From Paenarthrobacter sp. GOM3 (GTDB lineage Bacteria > Actinomycetota > Actinomycetes > Actinomycetales > Micrococcaceae): 64,000 bases of DNA. The stretch spans positions 1,612,001 through 1,676,000 of the forward strand of contig NZ_CP136562.1 in the NCBI RefSeq assembly GCF_018215265.2. Reading direction: 5' to 3'. The position numbers and the translations under genes are program-made. The notes under the pieces are model-generated. The model had not been told where the DNA came from. It made no database searches and worked only from the letters and a program-made list of their open reading frames with translations. Shown piece by piece: positions 1-7,974 of the stretch. Each line of letters begins with the position of its first letter. Position 1 is the stretch's first letter.

Positions 1-281
1 GTGTCGCCGCCTTGGGCCAGTGGTTCGGTGCCACGCTCCCGAAGATCTGCCAGATACTCGGGGACTTTGTCTTCCAGCGACTGGGTTATGACCTCGGCGC
101 TGCGGCTGCCTACGCCTTTGAGGCTGGTGATGCGGCCGGCGGCCACCAGCTTTGCGAGATCGTCGGGCGGTAGCTGCCGAACGGCTTCGGCCGCTTTGCG
201 GAACGCCTGGACCTTGAAGGTGGGTGCTTGGCTGCGTTCGAGCCAAAAAGAAATTTCGTCGAGCGCCTCGATGGGATCCAT
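1..281 (-). CDS. PHP-domain / helix-hairpin-helix protein, N-terminal fragment
   Basis: The reading frame begins with ATG at 281 (MDPIEALDEI) and runs off the left edge of the window. The visible 93 residues hold a helix-hairpin-helix segment (LVAAGRITSLKGVGSRSAEVI, here about residues 44-64) like the N-terminal domain of PolX-type proteins that carry a C-terminal PHP phosphoesterase domain. In that family the HhH part binds DNA and the PHP part hydrolyses phosphate esters; the PHP part is outside the window, so the family call is inferred. A GTG at 296 in the same frame is an alternative start. Confidence 0.6.
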   Translation of the reverse strand, partial: MDPIEALDEISFWLERSQAPTFKVQAFRKAAEAVRQLPPDDLAKLVAAGRITSLKGVGSRSAEVITQSLEDKVPEYLADLRERGTEPLAQGGD

Positions 282-303
282 GGCTCCATGATCCACGAAC
301 CAA

Positions 304-339
304 GCGCACCATCAACAGTGGGCAGTGTCGATGGTGCGC
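304..339 (-). terminator. Hairpin, likely terminator of the 355-942 gene
   Basis: A perfect 10-bp inverted repeat (GCGCACCATC, 304-313, with GATGGTGCGC, 330-339) and a 16-nt loop lies 16 bp past the stop codon of the membrane protein gene. No strong T-tract follows, as is common in actinobacteria. Confidence 0.5.
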
Positions 340-354
340 CGGTCCGGTCACCGC

Positions 355-942
355 CTAGTGGTGGTGACCCTGCTCCAGGGCGGGATTGGAGCCCTGGCTA
401 TGCTCTCCGTGAGGCACGGCGTGCTGTCCCGCCATCGACGCCGCCAGTCCCGGAGTAGCAACAGTTGCAACAACGACGGCGGCTCCGAACGCGGCTGCCA
501 GAAGCCGCCCGGTCCTTGGCTGGCCGTGGGCGCCGCCGTCGTTGGTCTTGTGTTGCCGCCTCAGCCAGCCCGCTCCGGCGAGAGCCATGAGGGTCAGGCC
601 GAGGGCGGCAAAGTGGCTCACGTCCAACGAGCGTTGGATGCTGATTCCGCTTGCCACGACCGCTACGTGCGCAAGGGCGGCTGCGGCCAAGGCCGGAAGC
701 GCATAGCGGGTGAACACCAGGGAGTTGCGGTGCAGGCCCCACAGCGACCAAGCCAGGAAGGCCAGGCCGGCCGCGAGGGTCGCGGCACCGGAGACCATAA
801 GTCCCGGTGCCGCGGATCCAGCTCCGGTGAGGTACCCGGCGGCCAGGGAGAGTTCGACCATTCCCGCTGCCATGGCGGCGAAATACACGAACAACAGGGT
901 TGCCGCGCTCAGCGTGGGGTGGTTTTTGCTCTCCATGGTCAT
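355..942 (-). CDS. Polytopic membrane protein with His-rich C-terminus
   Basis: I do not recognise a named family. The 195-residue product shows about five hydrophobic segments (for example LLFVYFAAMAAGMVEL near the start and LLAAAFGAAVVVATVATPG near the end), so it is an integral membrane protein. The last 25 residues are hydrophilic and end in GHHH, with further His residues before them, which could bind metal; that is inference. I chose the ATG at 942 because a GAGAGGA ribosome-binding site precedes it; an upstream ATG at 984 in the same frame has no clear site. A DUF4383 membrane protein lies just upstream on the same strand, with its stop about 60 bp away, so the two may be co-transcribed. 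Confidence 0.55.
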   Translation of the reverse strand: MTMESKNHPTLSAATLLFVYFAAMAAGMVELSLAAGYLTGAGSAAPGLMVSGAATLAAGLAFLAWSLWGLHRNSLVFTRYALPALAAAALAHVAVVASGISIQRSLDVSHFAALGLTLMALAGAGWLRRQHKTNDGGAHGQPRTGRLLAAAFGAAVVVATVATPGLAASMAGQHAVPHGEHSQGSNPALEQGHHH

Positions 943-1004
943 GGGTCCTCTCGCTCCGGAGTCGGTGATCAGCTGCTCGGTCATCAGCTCGTGAGTGTTG
1001 GTGC

Positions 1005-1412
1005 CTAGGCGCGGGCGGAGGCTACGGCGGCCTTGTCCTGGGAGAGGGCTACGCCGAGCAGAACCACGGCGCTGGCGAGGTGCAGCACGTTATCGGCGCC
1101 GTTGAGGGCGATGATGTTCAGCGAGCTGCCGACCAGGAAGAGGCCAACGATACCGACCAGCAAGTAGACGCCACCAACCGTGGTGTTGACCGACTTGGAG
1201 AGGGTGACACCGTTCATGCCTGCGTAGAGCAACGCGGCGCCGATGGCCAGGTGGATGATGTTGTGAAGCGGGTTCACAGCGAAAATGATCAGGTTGGCGC
1301 CCTCGGTGGCGAAGAAGCCGATTCCCGAGGTGACAAAGAATCCGAGCACGCCTACCAAGAGGTAAACGGCTCCGAAGATGGTGGCGATCAAGCGATTGGG
1401 CGAAGTACGCAT
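1005..1412 (-). CDS. DUF4383 domain-containing membrane protein
   Basis: The 135-residue product has four hydrophobic segments and the NPLHNIIHLAIGAALL and NVLHLASAVVLLGVAL repeats typical of the actinobacterial DUF4383 family, in which a conserved His sits in each half (IIHLA, VLHLA). The two halves look like an internal duplication of a two-helix unit. Function is unknown. The ATG at 1412 is preceded by GGAAGG; the frame extends further upstream without good start context. The 5' side holds a short GC-rich inverted repeat (1434-1451). Confidence 0.75.
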   Translation of the reverse strand: MRTSPNRLIATIFGAVYLLVGVLGFFVTSGIGFFATEGANLIIFAVNPLHNIIHLAIGAALLYAGMNGVTLSKSVNTTVGGVYLLVGIVGLFLVGSSLNIIALNGADNVLHLASAVVLLGVALSQDKAAVASARA

Positions 1413-1541
1413 TGGTCCGAACCTTCCGATGATGGCCGGGAAACCCCGGCCGTCCTGCTGAACCCCAAGTGGGGATCTCAAGCAGTGATTCGGACCATGT
1501 GCCTGTTCGGATGGGTGGCGGTTGGAAAAAACTTCAAGCAG

Positions 1542-2249
1542 CTATGGGCGCAGCCGGATACTGCTCATTTTGAGGTCGTTGGTGCCCTCGAAAACGTACT
1601 GGAGGTCGATGGTCTTGCCATCGCATTGCAGCTTGCCCGCGAGGTCTGCCGTGTTGTTGCCGTTGGTGGATTTCACGTTCACGGAGTTGTAGTTCGGCTT
1701 GCAGGAGCTGTCCAGCCGCAGGCTTGCAATGCCGTCAATGAAAGATTGCTTGTCCAACTCGTCTTTCAGCGGTTGGCTGAGGTAGTTGTCGTAGGCCTGC
1801 TCCGTTTGGCCGGATACCACCAGGCTGGTGAACTCGTCCGCCAGGGACCGTGCCTTGGACGTAGCGTTGCCCACGAGGTTCACGAAAATCAGGATGCCAA
1901 CAACGGCCAGGACGATGACGCCGGCAACGATGCCAAGGACGATCCACAAGACCTTCCGGCTCTTTTTTGGCGGCAGCTGGCCGTAGGGACCCCCGGGGTA
2001 TTGACCGGGATATTGACCAGGGGAGTACTGGCCCTGGGGATAGGGGTTCTGGCCTTGCGGGTACGGGTTCTGGCCGTACTGTTCGCCGGGTGCCGCGTAC
2101 GGTGGGGTGTTGCCTTGCGGATGGGCGGACGACGGCGGCTGTTGCCACTGCGGCGAACCGCCGGTTTGTGGTGGGTAGCCCGGGCTCGGGGGAACCGGCG
2201 GCTGTGCCTGTCCGGGCTGGTTTGGGTTCGGTTCTTGCGGGTTGCTCAC
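1542..2249 (-). CDS. Pro/Gln/Tyr-rich single-pass membrane protein, DUF4878-like tail
   Basis: The 235-residue protein has three parts. Residues 1-95 are Pro, Gln, Gly and Tyr rich with short repeats (NPYPQGQ twice, then GQYPGQYPGG). Residues about 100-125 form one membrane helix after the basic stretch KKSRK. The C-terminal 110 residues form an extracytoplasmic domain with two Cys residues (SSCKPNY and LQCDGK) that could pair. The fold resembles small NTF2-like DUF4878/DUF4864 domains found behind proline-rich tails in actinobacteria; that assignment is tentative. The start is GTG with AAAGGGG upstream. Function is unknown. Confidence 0.6.
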   Translation of the reverse strand: MSNPQEPNPNQPGQAQPPVPPSPGYPPQTGGSPQWQQPPSSAHPQGNTPPYAAPGEQYGQNPYPQGQNPYPQGQYSPGQYPGQYPGGPYGQLPPKKSRKVLWIVLGIVAGVIVLAVVGILIFVNLVGNATSKARSLADEFTSLVVSGQTEQAYDNYLSQPLKDELDKQSFIDGIASLRLDSSCKPNYNSVNVKSTNGNNTADLAGKLQCDGKTIDLQYVFEGTNDLKMSSIRLRP

Positions 2250-2290
2250 GGTAGTGCCCCTTTCGGCAGCCTCTTCAACGCCACCACCTG

Positions 2291-2317
2291 ACCGGGGACC
2301 TCTGGACGGCCCCCGGT
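2291..2317 (-). terminator. Hairpin downstream of the Lrp/AsnC gene
   Basis: Inverted repeat ACCGGGG (2291-2297) and CCCCGGT (2311-2317) lies in the 121-bp gap after the regulator stop. No T-tract follows. Confidence 0.35.
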
Positions 2318-2370
2318 TCGTCCACTTGAATCAAAGCGCATCCGGCAGTTTGTGTACAGCTAAACCGGTC

Positions 2371-2841
2371 TCACGACTCGGAGCGACGCCCCAGCAATGG
2401 TTGGACGCGGTAGGGGATCATCTCCCGCATTGCCAGCGCTGTATCCGTCCGGTCCACACCGTCACAACCCAGGATTTTGCCGTTGATGCGGTAGAGGTCT
2501 TCGGCATCCAAGGCAACGACCCGGAGCAGGAGGTCAGCTGATCCCGTCAAGCCGAATCCTTCAAGGATTTCCGGGATGTCGGCCAGGTCCTGGGCAAGGG
2601 ACGCGAGCTTCTGCTGTTGCACATGGACGGTGATGAACGCCGTCAGTGGATAGCCGAGCGCGACCGGATTGATGCGCCTCTCGAAGGAGAGGAACGCATG
2701 CTTCTTTTCAAGCTGGGCCATGCGGGCCTGAACCGTATTGCGGGACAACCCCAATTTTTGTGCGAGGGCCACGACGGTCCCGCGGGGATCCTTCGCCATG
2801 GCAGAAAGGAGCCGGGTGTCAGTGCCATCCAAAGGTTGCAT
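2371..2841 (-). CDS. Lrp/AsnC family transcriptional regulator, likely regulator of bkdABC
   Basis: The 156-residue product has an N-terminal winged helix-turn-helix (LAQKLGLSRNTVQARMAQLE, about residues 25-44) followed by the RAM ligand-binding domain (AFITVHVQQ, GSADLLLRVVALD). Lrp/AsnC proteins are octameric or tetrameric DNA-binding proteins that sense amino acids. The gene diverges from the branched-chain keto-acid dehydrogenase genes across 195 bp, the same arrangement as BkdR-type regulators, so control of bkdABC is a reasonable inference. ATG at 2841 starts the canonical MQPLDGTDTRLL sequence. A TAATCT hexamer at 2850-2855 (minus strand) lies 8 nt before the start, suggesting a nearly leaderless transcript. 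Confidence 0.85.
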   Translation of the reverse strand: MQPLDGTDTRLLSAMAKDPRGTVVALAQKLGLSRNTVQARMAQLEKKHAFLSFERRINPVALGYPLTAFITVHVQQQKLASLAQDLADIPEILEGFGLTGSADLLLRVVALDAEDLYRINGKILGCDGVDRTDTALAMREMIPYRVQPLLGRRSES

Positions 2842-2908
2842 AATGCGCAAGATTAGCACGGCACCGGATCCCAAAATAGGGCACATTGCTCAACTTTGGC
2901 GAGGGTAG

Positions 2909-2937
2909 TTGTACCCCATGTAACTTGTGAGTAGGGT
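2909..2937 (+). promoter_or_regulatory. Candidate bkdA promoter
   Basis: TTGTAC (2909-2914) and TAGGGT (2932-2937) are separated by 17 bp in the divergent region between the Lrp regulator and bkdA. They match actinobacterial -35 and -10 patterns only moderately. The predicted transcript would start near 2944, so the hairpin at 2947-2966 would be at its 5' end. Confidence 0.35.
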
Positions 2938-2946
2938 CACAATTAA

Positions 2947-2966
2947 CTCCGGCGAAGGTGCCGGAG
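2947..2966 (+). promoter_or_regulatory. Stem-loop in the bkdA leader
   Basis: Perfect 7-bp stem CTCCGGC/GCCGGAG with a 6-nt loop lies about 70 bp before the chosen bkdA start. It could be an operator half-site pair or an mRNA stem. Its role is unknown. Confidence 0.3.
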
Positions 2967-3036
2967 GGCCGGTCTGCGGCAGGACCACAAGTCCAGCCAG
3001 CGCCGACAAAAACGAGCCGGAAGGTTGCGATCACCT

Positions 3037-4206
3037 GTGTTGACGGATCAGGCGGGCCAGGGAGTGCACCACGACACTCCGGGCCCGGGACAAAGTGCAC
3101 AAAATCCCCTGAGGACTGGCGGCGATCTGCTCCAGCTGGTTTCTCCGGAAGGCGAGCGGATCAGCCATCCCGAATTCGATGTCTGGGTCAAGGACGTCGG
3201 TGATGAGCAATTGTGCTCCTTGTATGAGGACATGACGGTCATCCGCCGCATAGATGCCGAGGCAACGGCGCTCCAGCGACAAGGAGAGCTGGCACTGTGG
3301 CCCCCTCTGCTTGGACAGGAAGCATCCCAGATAGGCTCGAGCCGATCGTTGCGTGACGACGACTTCGTCTTCCCGAGCTACCGCGAAAGCGGAGTAGCCT
3401 ACGTGCGCGGAGCCCACCTCTCCGAAATCGCCAGGGTCTGGCGCGGCAACGCCTCCTACGGGTGGGACCCCCAGCGCATCAACCTGGCGACACCCCAGAT
3501 CATCATCGGTTCCCAGAGCCTGCACGCCACTGGTTACGCCATGGGTGTCCAGCTGGACGGCGCAAACACGGCGGTCCTGGCCTACTTCGGCGATGGTGCC
3601 ACGAGCGAAGGCGACGTCAACGAAGCCATGGTCTTTGCGGCCAGCTACCAAGCCCCCGTGGTGTTTTTCTGCCAAAACAACCACTGGGCCATCTCAGAGC
3701 CGGTCCGGATCCAGTCGCACGTCCAGTTGGCTGACAGGCCCACGGGTTTCGGAATCCCGAGCATGCGGGTTGACGGCAACGATGTGCTCGCCGTCATGGC
3801 TGCAACGCGCGTCGCTTTGGACCGGGCACGTTCCGGCGGCGGCCCCACCTTCATCGAGGCCGTTACGTACCGTATGGGCCCGCACACCACAGCCGATGAC
3901 CCCACCCGCTATCGCGACCCCATCGAGCTGGAGGACTGGGCCGCCAAGGACCCCATCCTCAGGTTGCGAAAGCTCCTGGAAGCCAAGGGACTGCTGACCG
4001 AGGACGTGGAAGCCCGCGTCAAGGCGAAGGCCGACGCTGTGGCTGCGGAACTTCGCTCCAGCTGCATCGGGATGGCCGATCCGCAGCCGCTGGACGTCTT
4101 CAACCACGTCTACAGCACGCCCAATCCCTGGATAGAACGCCAGAAGGACCATTACTCGCGGTACCTGAACAGCTTTAACGAACCCGTCGAGGAAGGTGCA
4201 CTCTGA
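3037..4206 (+). CDS. bkdA: Branched-chain 2-oxo acid dehydrogenase E1 component, alpha subunit
   Basis: This thiamine-diphosphate E1 alpha subunit decarboxylates branched-chain 2-oxo acids (or pyruvate) and passes the acyl group to the lipoyl arm of E2. The TPP-binding motif is visible as YFGDGATSEGDVNEA through FFCQNN (about residues 183-214), and the phosphorylation-loop region YRMGPHTTADDPTRYR follows. Automated annotation often names it PdhA; the neighbouring leucine-degradation genes and the order E1a-E1b-E2 match Rv2497c-Rv2495c of M. tuberculosis, reassigned to BkdABC, so bkdA is preferred. The start is uncertain: GTG 3037 has GGAAGG 12 nt upstream, while TTG 3025 and GTG 3064 are alternatives. 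It overlaps bkdB by 1 bp (TGATG). Confidence 0.88.
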   Translation: MLTDQAGQGVHHDTPGPGQSAQNPLRTGGDLLQLVSPEGERISHPEFDVWVKDVGDEQLCSLYEDMTVIRRIDAEATALQRQGELALWPPLLGQEASQIGSSRSLRDDDFVFPSYRESGVAYVRGAHLSEIARVWRGNASYGWDPQRINLATPQIIIGSQSLHATGYAMGVQLDGANTAVLAYFGDGATSEGDVNEAMVFAASYQAPVVFFCQNNHWAISEPVRIQSHVQLADRPTGFGIPSMRVDGNDVLAVMAATRVALDRARSGGGPTFIEAVTYRMGPHTTADDPTRYRDPIELEDWAAKDPILRLRKLLEAKGLLTEDVEARVKAKADAVAAELRSSCIGMADPQPLDVFNHVYSTPNPWIERQKDHYSRYLNSFNEPVEEGAL

Positions 4207-5216
4207 TGTCCAAGCTCACTTTTGCCCGTGCCATCAACGCCGGCCTCCGGAAGTCCCTCGAAAACGATCCCAAGGTGATCCTCATGGGCGAGGACATTGG
4301 TTCCCTTGGCGGTGTCTTCCGCGTCACGGACGGACTGCAGAAAGACTTCGGAAAGCACCGGGTCATCGATTCGCCACTGGCCGAATCGGGCATTATCGGC
4401 ACCGCGGTGGGCCTGGCCTACCGCGGTTACCGGCCGGTTTGCGAGATCCAATTCGACGGCTTCATCTACCCCGCCTTCGACCAGATCGTCAGCCAGGTAG
4501 CAAAGATGCACTACCGCACCCAGGGGCGGGTGAAGATGCCCATCACCATCCGCGTTCCCTTCGGCGGCGGCATCGGTTCTCCGGAGCACCACTCCGAATC
4601 GCCCGAAGCATACTTCACCCACACCTCCGGTTTGCGGGTAGTGGCGGTCTCCAATCCGCAGGATGCCTACACGATGATCCAGCAGGCCATCGCCTCTGAC
4701 GACCCCGTCCTCTATTTCGAGCCCAAGCGCCGCTACCACGACAAAGGTGACGTGGACGAGACCATCGATCTCTCCACTGCGCTTCCCCTGGACAAGGCCG
4801 CCGTGGTCAGCTCCGGATCGGACGTGACCTTGGTGGCCTACGGTCCTCTGGTCAAGACGGCCAAGGACGCCGCCATGGCCGCCGCCGACGACGGTCTTTC
4901 CGTGGAAGTCATCGACCTCCGTTCCCTGGCCCCCGTGGACTATCCCGTGGTGGAGGCATCAGTCCGCAAGACGGGCCGCCTGGTCATTACGCATGAAGCC
5001 GGCCAATCCGGTGGTCTCGGCGCAGAGATCGCTGCAAGTATCACCGAGCGCTGCTTCCACTACCTGGAGTCGGCCCCGGTTCGGATCACCGGTTTCGACG
5101 TTCCATACCCGTACTCAAAACTCGAAATGCACCACCTGCCCGACCTTGACAGGATCCTCGACGGTGTAGACCGGGCCCTGGGCCGCCCCAACTCCCTGAG
5201 TGGACTGGAAGGATGA
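4206..5216 (+). CDS. bkdB: Branched-chain 2-oxo acid dehydrogenase E1 component, beta subunit
   Basis: The 336-residue beta subunit completes the E1 heterotetramer. Visible family features are GEDIGSLGGVFRVTDGL near residue 28, the DSPLAESGIIG segment, EIQFDGFIYPAFDQIVSQ and the transketolase C-terminal domain beginning near residue 200 (VTLVAYGPLV, ITHEAGQSGGLGAEI). Length matches the family. It overlaps the alpha gene by 1 bp and the E2 gene by 4 bp (ATGA), so the three genes are translationally coupled. Confidence 0.9.
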   Translation: MSKLTFARAINAGLRKSLENDPKVILMGEDIGSLGGVFRVTDGLQKDFGKHRVIDSPLAESGIIGTAVGLAYRGYRPVCEIQFDGFIYPAFDQIVSQVAKMHYRTQGRVKMPITIRVPFGGGIGSPEHHSESPEAYFTHTSGLRVVAVSNPQDAYTMIQQAIASDDPVLYFEPKRRYHDKGDVDETIDLSTALPLDKAAVVSSGSDVTLVAYGPLVKTAKDAAMAAADDGLSVEVIDLRSLAPVDYPVVEASVRKTGRLVITHEAGQSGGLGAEIAASITERCFHYLESAPVRITGFDVPYPYSKLEMHHLPDLDRILDGVDRALGRPNSLSGLEG

Positions 5217-6616
5217 CCGCCACCATGATCAAGGAATTCAGGCTACCGGACCTTGGCGAAGGCCTGACCGAATCGGAAATCCTGAGCTGGAAGGTGGCCG
5301 TGGGGGACACCGTCACGCTGAACCAGGTCATCGCCGAGGTGGAAACCGCCAAGGCTGTGGTGGAGTTGCCCTCGCCCTTCGCCGGAACCGTGGCCGCCCT
5401 TCATGAGCAGCCCGGCACTGTGGTGGAAGTCGGCAAGCCGATCGTGTCCTTCGAGGTGGACGACGCCGGGTCCTCCAACGGTGTCGCCGTCACCGGCGGC
5501 AGTGGCTCGGCCGCCGTCGGACGTGGTGAAGCTGCCGGAAGTGGTGCCCCGACGGAAACTGCAGGCACGGAGGTGAGCCCGGCGAAACGCGAGCCCAACC
5601 TGGTGGGGTATGGGGCCGTCGTCGAACATACCGGCCGTCCCACCCGTCGCGCCCGCGGCGTGATTCGTGAAGCCGTGTCCAAACCTGCAGTTCCCCAGCA
5701 GCCGCGAGCGGTGCCCGTCGCCGCGCCGGAAGTTGGGGCGGTCATCGCTGAGCGGCCCCGCTCCACTCCGCCTGTCCGCAAGCTGGCCCGCGACCTGGGT
5801 GTGGACCTTGAGTCGGTTCCCGGGAGCGGGCCTGGGGGACTCATTACCAGGGAGGACGTCCAGAACTCCCTGGGTGCACCGGAACCGACTACCGGCGCTC
5901 CAGCAGCGCAGGGGGAAAGGGAAACCCGGACGCCAATCAAGGGGGTACGGAAGTTCACTGCCGCTGCGATGGTTCAAAGCGCCTTCACCGCACCCCATGT
6001 GACCGAATTCCTCACGGTTGACGTCACGGCGACCATGGACCTTCTGGCCCGGCTCAAGGGCAACAAGGCATTCGAGGGCTACAAGCTGACGCCGCTGACC
6101 ATCGCATCCAAGGCCGTGCTCGTAGCGCTCCGGAACAATCCCACGTTGAACTCGCGGTGGGATGAGGCCAGTCAGGAGATTGTGCAGTTCAACTACGTGA
6201 ACCTGGGCATCGCCGCTGCAACGCCACGCGGCCTGACCGTCCCGAACATCAAGGATGCGGACCGGTTGACACTGCGTGAGCTGTCAACCGCGCTGACTGA
6301 ACTGACGGACACCGCACGTGCAGGCAAGACGTCTCCGTCGGATCTTTCAGGAGGGACCATTTCCATCACCAACATTGGAGTGTTCGGGATCGATGCCGGA
6401 ACGCCCATTCTGAATCCGGGGGAGGCCGCCATTGTCGCCCTCGGGGCTGTGCGGAAGGCTCCGTGGGTTGTGAACGACGAACTTGCGATCCGCCAGGTCA
6501 TGTCGCTCAGCCTGTCCTTCGACCACCGACTGGTGGACGGCGAACAGGGCTCGCGGTTCCTCGCAGATCTCGGTGCCATCCTGTGCGACCCGGCCATGGT
6601 CATGACCATGATCTGA
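5213..6616 (+). CDS. bkdC: Dihydrolipoamide acyltransferase E2 of the branched-chain 2-oxo acid dehydrogenase
   Basis: The 467-residue core protein carries the acyl group on lipoate and transfers it to CoA. Domains in order: one lipoyl domain (residues 5-80, lipoyl Lys in VETAKAVVEL near residue 43), an Ala/Pro/Gly linker, a peripheral subunit-binding domain (PVRKLARDLGVDLESVPGSG, about 186-205), a second linker, and the catalytic domain ending in SFDHRLVDGEQG (about 431-442), which holds the active-site His and Asp. The E3 lipoamide dehydrogenase gene is not here, as in other actinobacteria. It is the last gene of the bkd operon, with a hairpin after the stop. Confidence 0.9.
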   Translation: MTATMIKEFRLPDLGEGLTESEILSWKVAVGDTVTLNQVIAEVETAKAVVELPSPFAGTVAALHEQPGTVVEVGKPIVSFEVDDAGSSNGVAVTGGSGSAAVGRGEAAGSGAPTETAGTEVSPAKREPNLVGYGAVVEHTGRPTRRARGVIREAVSKPAVPQQPRAVPVAAPEVGAVIAERPRSTPPVRKLARDLGVDLESVPGSGPGGLITREDVQNSLGAPEPTTGAPAAQGERETRTPIKGVRKFTAAAMVQSAFTAPHVTEFLTVDVTATMDLLARLKGNKAFEGYKLTPLTIASKAVLVALRNNPTLNSRWDEASQEIVQFNYVNLGIAAATPRGLTVPNIKDADRLTLRELSTALTELTDTARAGKTSPSDLSGGTISITNIGVFGIDAGTPILNPGEAAIVALGAVRKAPWVVNDELAIRQVMSLSLSFDHRLVDGEQGSRFLADLGAILCDPAMVMTMI

Positions 6617-6633
6617 AGCCCCTGAAGCTGCGC

Positions 6634-6686
6634 CGGCCCATCCCTTTACGAGTGCTTGCAGGAAACTGCAGCCAAGGGGTGGGCCG
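6634..6686. terminator. Bidirectional terminator between convergent bkdC and epimerase genes
   Basis: CGGCCCATCCC (6634-6644) pairs with GGGGTGGGCCG (6676-6686) with one mismatch; an inner GCAG/CTGC stem lies in the loop. The position between two convergent stops supports termination in both directions. Confidence 0.5.
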
Positions 6687-6714
6687 TCGCGCGTCAGGGC
6701 CTCTTTAGGACGCC

Positions 6715-7587
6715 TCAGTCTTCGGTAGGTGTGGTCCGGTTCGAGTGCACGTCACGCCAACTGTGCTCAGGTTCGAATCCCAAGAGCCTACGGGCCTTGT
6801 CGATGGAGAGCATCGTTTCGTGCTCGCCAAGATCCTTCAAAACCTCGACGCCGGGAAAGACTTCCGCGGCCAGTTCGGCGCTGCTCCGACCCATCACGGT
6901 ATCGGCGGCGGCGATGATGAAGGTCTCAAAGCCCGGTTGCGCATGTTCCAGGGCCCGGACCACCGCGAGGGCGCCATCCCGGGCATCGATGTAGCCCCAG
7001 AGGTTCCATTTACGCAAGGATGCATCGGAGTCGAAAGACGGGAACGCCTCGTAGTCTTCCGGGTCCATGACGTTGGAAAAGCGCAGGGCCGTAATGCTCA
7101 AGTCCGGGTCCCAGCGGGTGAGCTGGATTGCCATTTGCTCCTCGAGGTGCTTGACCAACGAGTACGTGCTTTCGGGGCGCGCCGCATACTCTTCATCGAC
7201 TGGAATGTAGGGTGGGTCGACGTCGAAGGGCAGGCCAAGCACCGTCTCGCTTGAGGCGTAGACGACCTTCTTGATCCCGGCTCTACGAGCGGCTTGGAAG
7301 ACGTTGTACGTCGAGACCATGTTGTTCTCGAATATAGCGGCGTCCGGTGCCAAACCCGGTGCCGGGATAGCAGCCAAGTGGACGATTGCGTCCAAGCCGC
7401 TGTGTTGATCGTCCAAGCCCATGATGACGTCAACGACCTGCCCATAATTGCGGAGGTCTACGTTGACATAGCCGCGGCCACGAGCGCCAACTCTGTCCAT
7501 GTTAAGGACTTGGTGACCATCCTGCGTCAGCCGCCGGACCACGCTCCTGCCCAGCTTTCCGCTTCCGCCCGTGACGGCAATCTTCAT
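6715..7587 (-). CDS. NAD(P)-dependent epimerase/dehydratase (extended SDR)
   Basis: The 290-residue product begins with the Rossmann motif TGGSGKLG (residues 6-13), then the acidic residue after the second strand (NMDRVG), and has the SDR catalytic YSLVK and the Ser/Thr-rich ASSETV strand. These are features of extended short-chain dehydrogenases that act on sugars or nucleotide sugars. The substrate cannot be told. ATG at 7587 is preceded by GGAG at good spacing; the frame stays open upstream, but that stretch does not resemble the family. It is flanked by the bkd operon and the DUF222-HNH gene and seems unrelated to leucine catabolism. Confidence 0.8.
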   Translation of the reverse strand: MKIAVTGGSGKLGRSVVRRLTQDGHQVLNMDRVGARGRGYVNVDLRNYGQVVDVIMGLDDQHSGLDAIVHLAAIPAPGLAPDAAIFENNMVSTYNVFQAARRAGIKKVVYASSETVLGLPFDVDPPYIPVDEEYAARPESTYSLVKHLEEQMAIQLTRWDPDLSITALRFSNVMDPEDYEAFPSFDSDASLRKWNLWGYIDARDGALAVVRALEHAQPGFETFIIAAADTVMGRSSAELAAEVFPGVEVLKDLGEHETMLSIDKARRLLGFEPEHSWRDVHSNRTTPTED

Positions 7588-7974
7588 AGTGAGCTCCTGG
7601 TCGATGTCAGTAGGTGGATGGGACTGCTCCCAGCGTATGTGGCGGGTGGTTGGCTGCCCAGCCCCGGGGCTGGCCCTGTGGAACCTAGGTCTCCCGTTCC
7701 CACCCAGGCGCCGGGGCCTGCATGGACACCAGGTCCCCCCAGACGCAGGTCCTGCAAGGTCACCCGGTTCGGCAATGTCATCCGGCCTGAGGCCATCGTC
7801 TGGTTCGGAGAACCGTCCGGGCGCGTTCAATTCGGCCCTCAACGGCTTAAACCAGTCCCCGGGATGAGACTTTGGCTCCGGGATGAAACCTTCACTCCGG
7901 GACCAAGGCAGCGCTGTTTGATTGTCCACCTGCTCGGGCCGTTGTCCTTGTCCCTGCCGCTTGGGGAGGTGTTT
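7588..7974. other. 387-bp non-coding stretch between epimerase and HNH genes
   Basis: No credible gene is seen. The open minus-strand frame that continues from the epimerase up to 7929 lacks family similarity and a good start. The stretch contains a 19-bp tandem repeat (7859-7908) and the presumed epimerase promoter. Confidence 0.5.
7859..7908. repeat. 19-bp imperfect tandem repeat, about 2.6 copies
   Basis: Units begin CCGGGATGA at 7859 and 7878 and CCGGGACCA at 7897, an exact 19-bp period. The first two units differ at a few positions in their second half. It lies in the intergenic stretch upstream of the epimerase gene. Confidence 0.6.

Noticed and set aside
1080..2291. A 403-codon open frame on the plus strand
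   Set aside because: It lies opposite two better genes (DUF4383 and the proline-rich membrane protein), has no recognisable domain and is a typical high-GC antisense shadow.
7588..7929. N-terminal extension of the epimerase to 7929
   Set aside because: The extension is not family-like and the ATG at 7587 has a good ribosome-binding site and starts the Rossmann fold.
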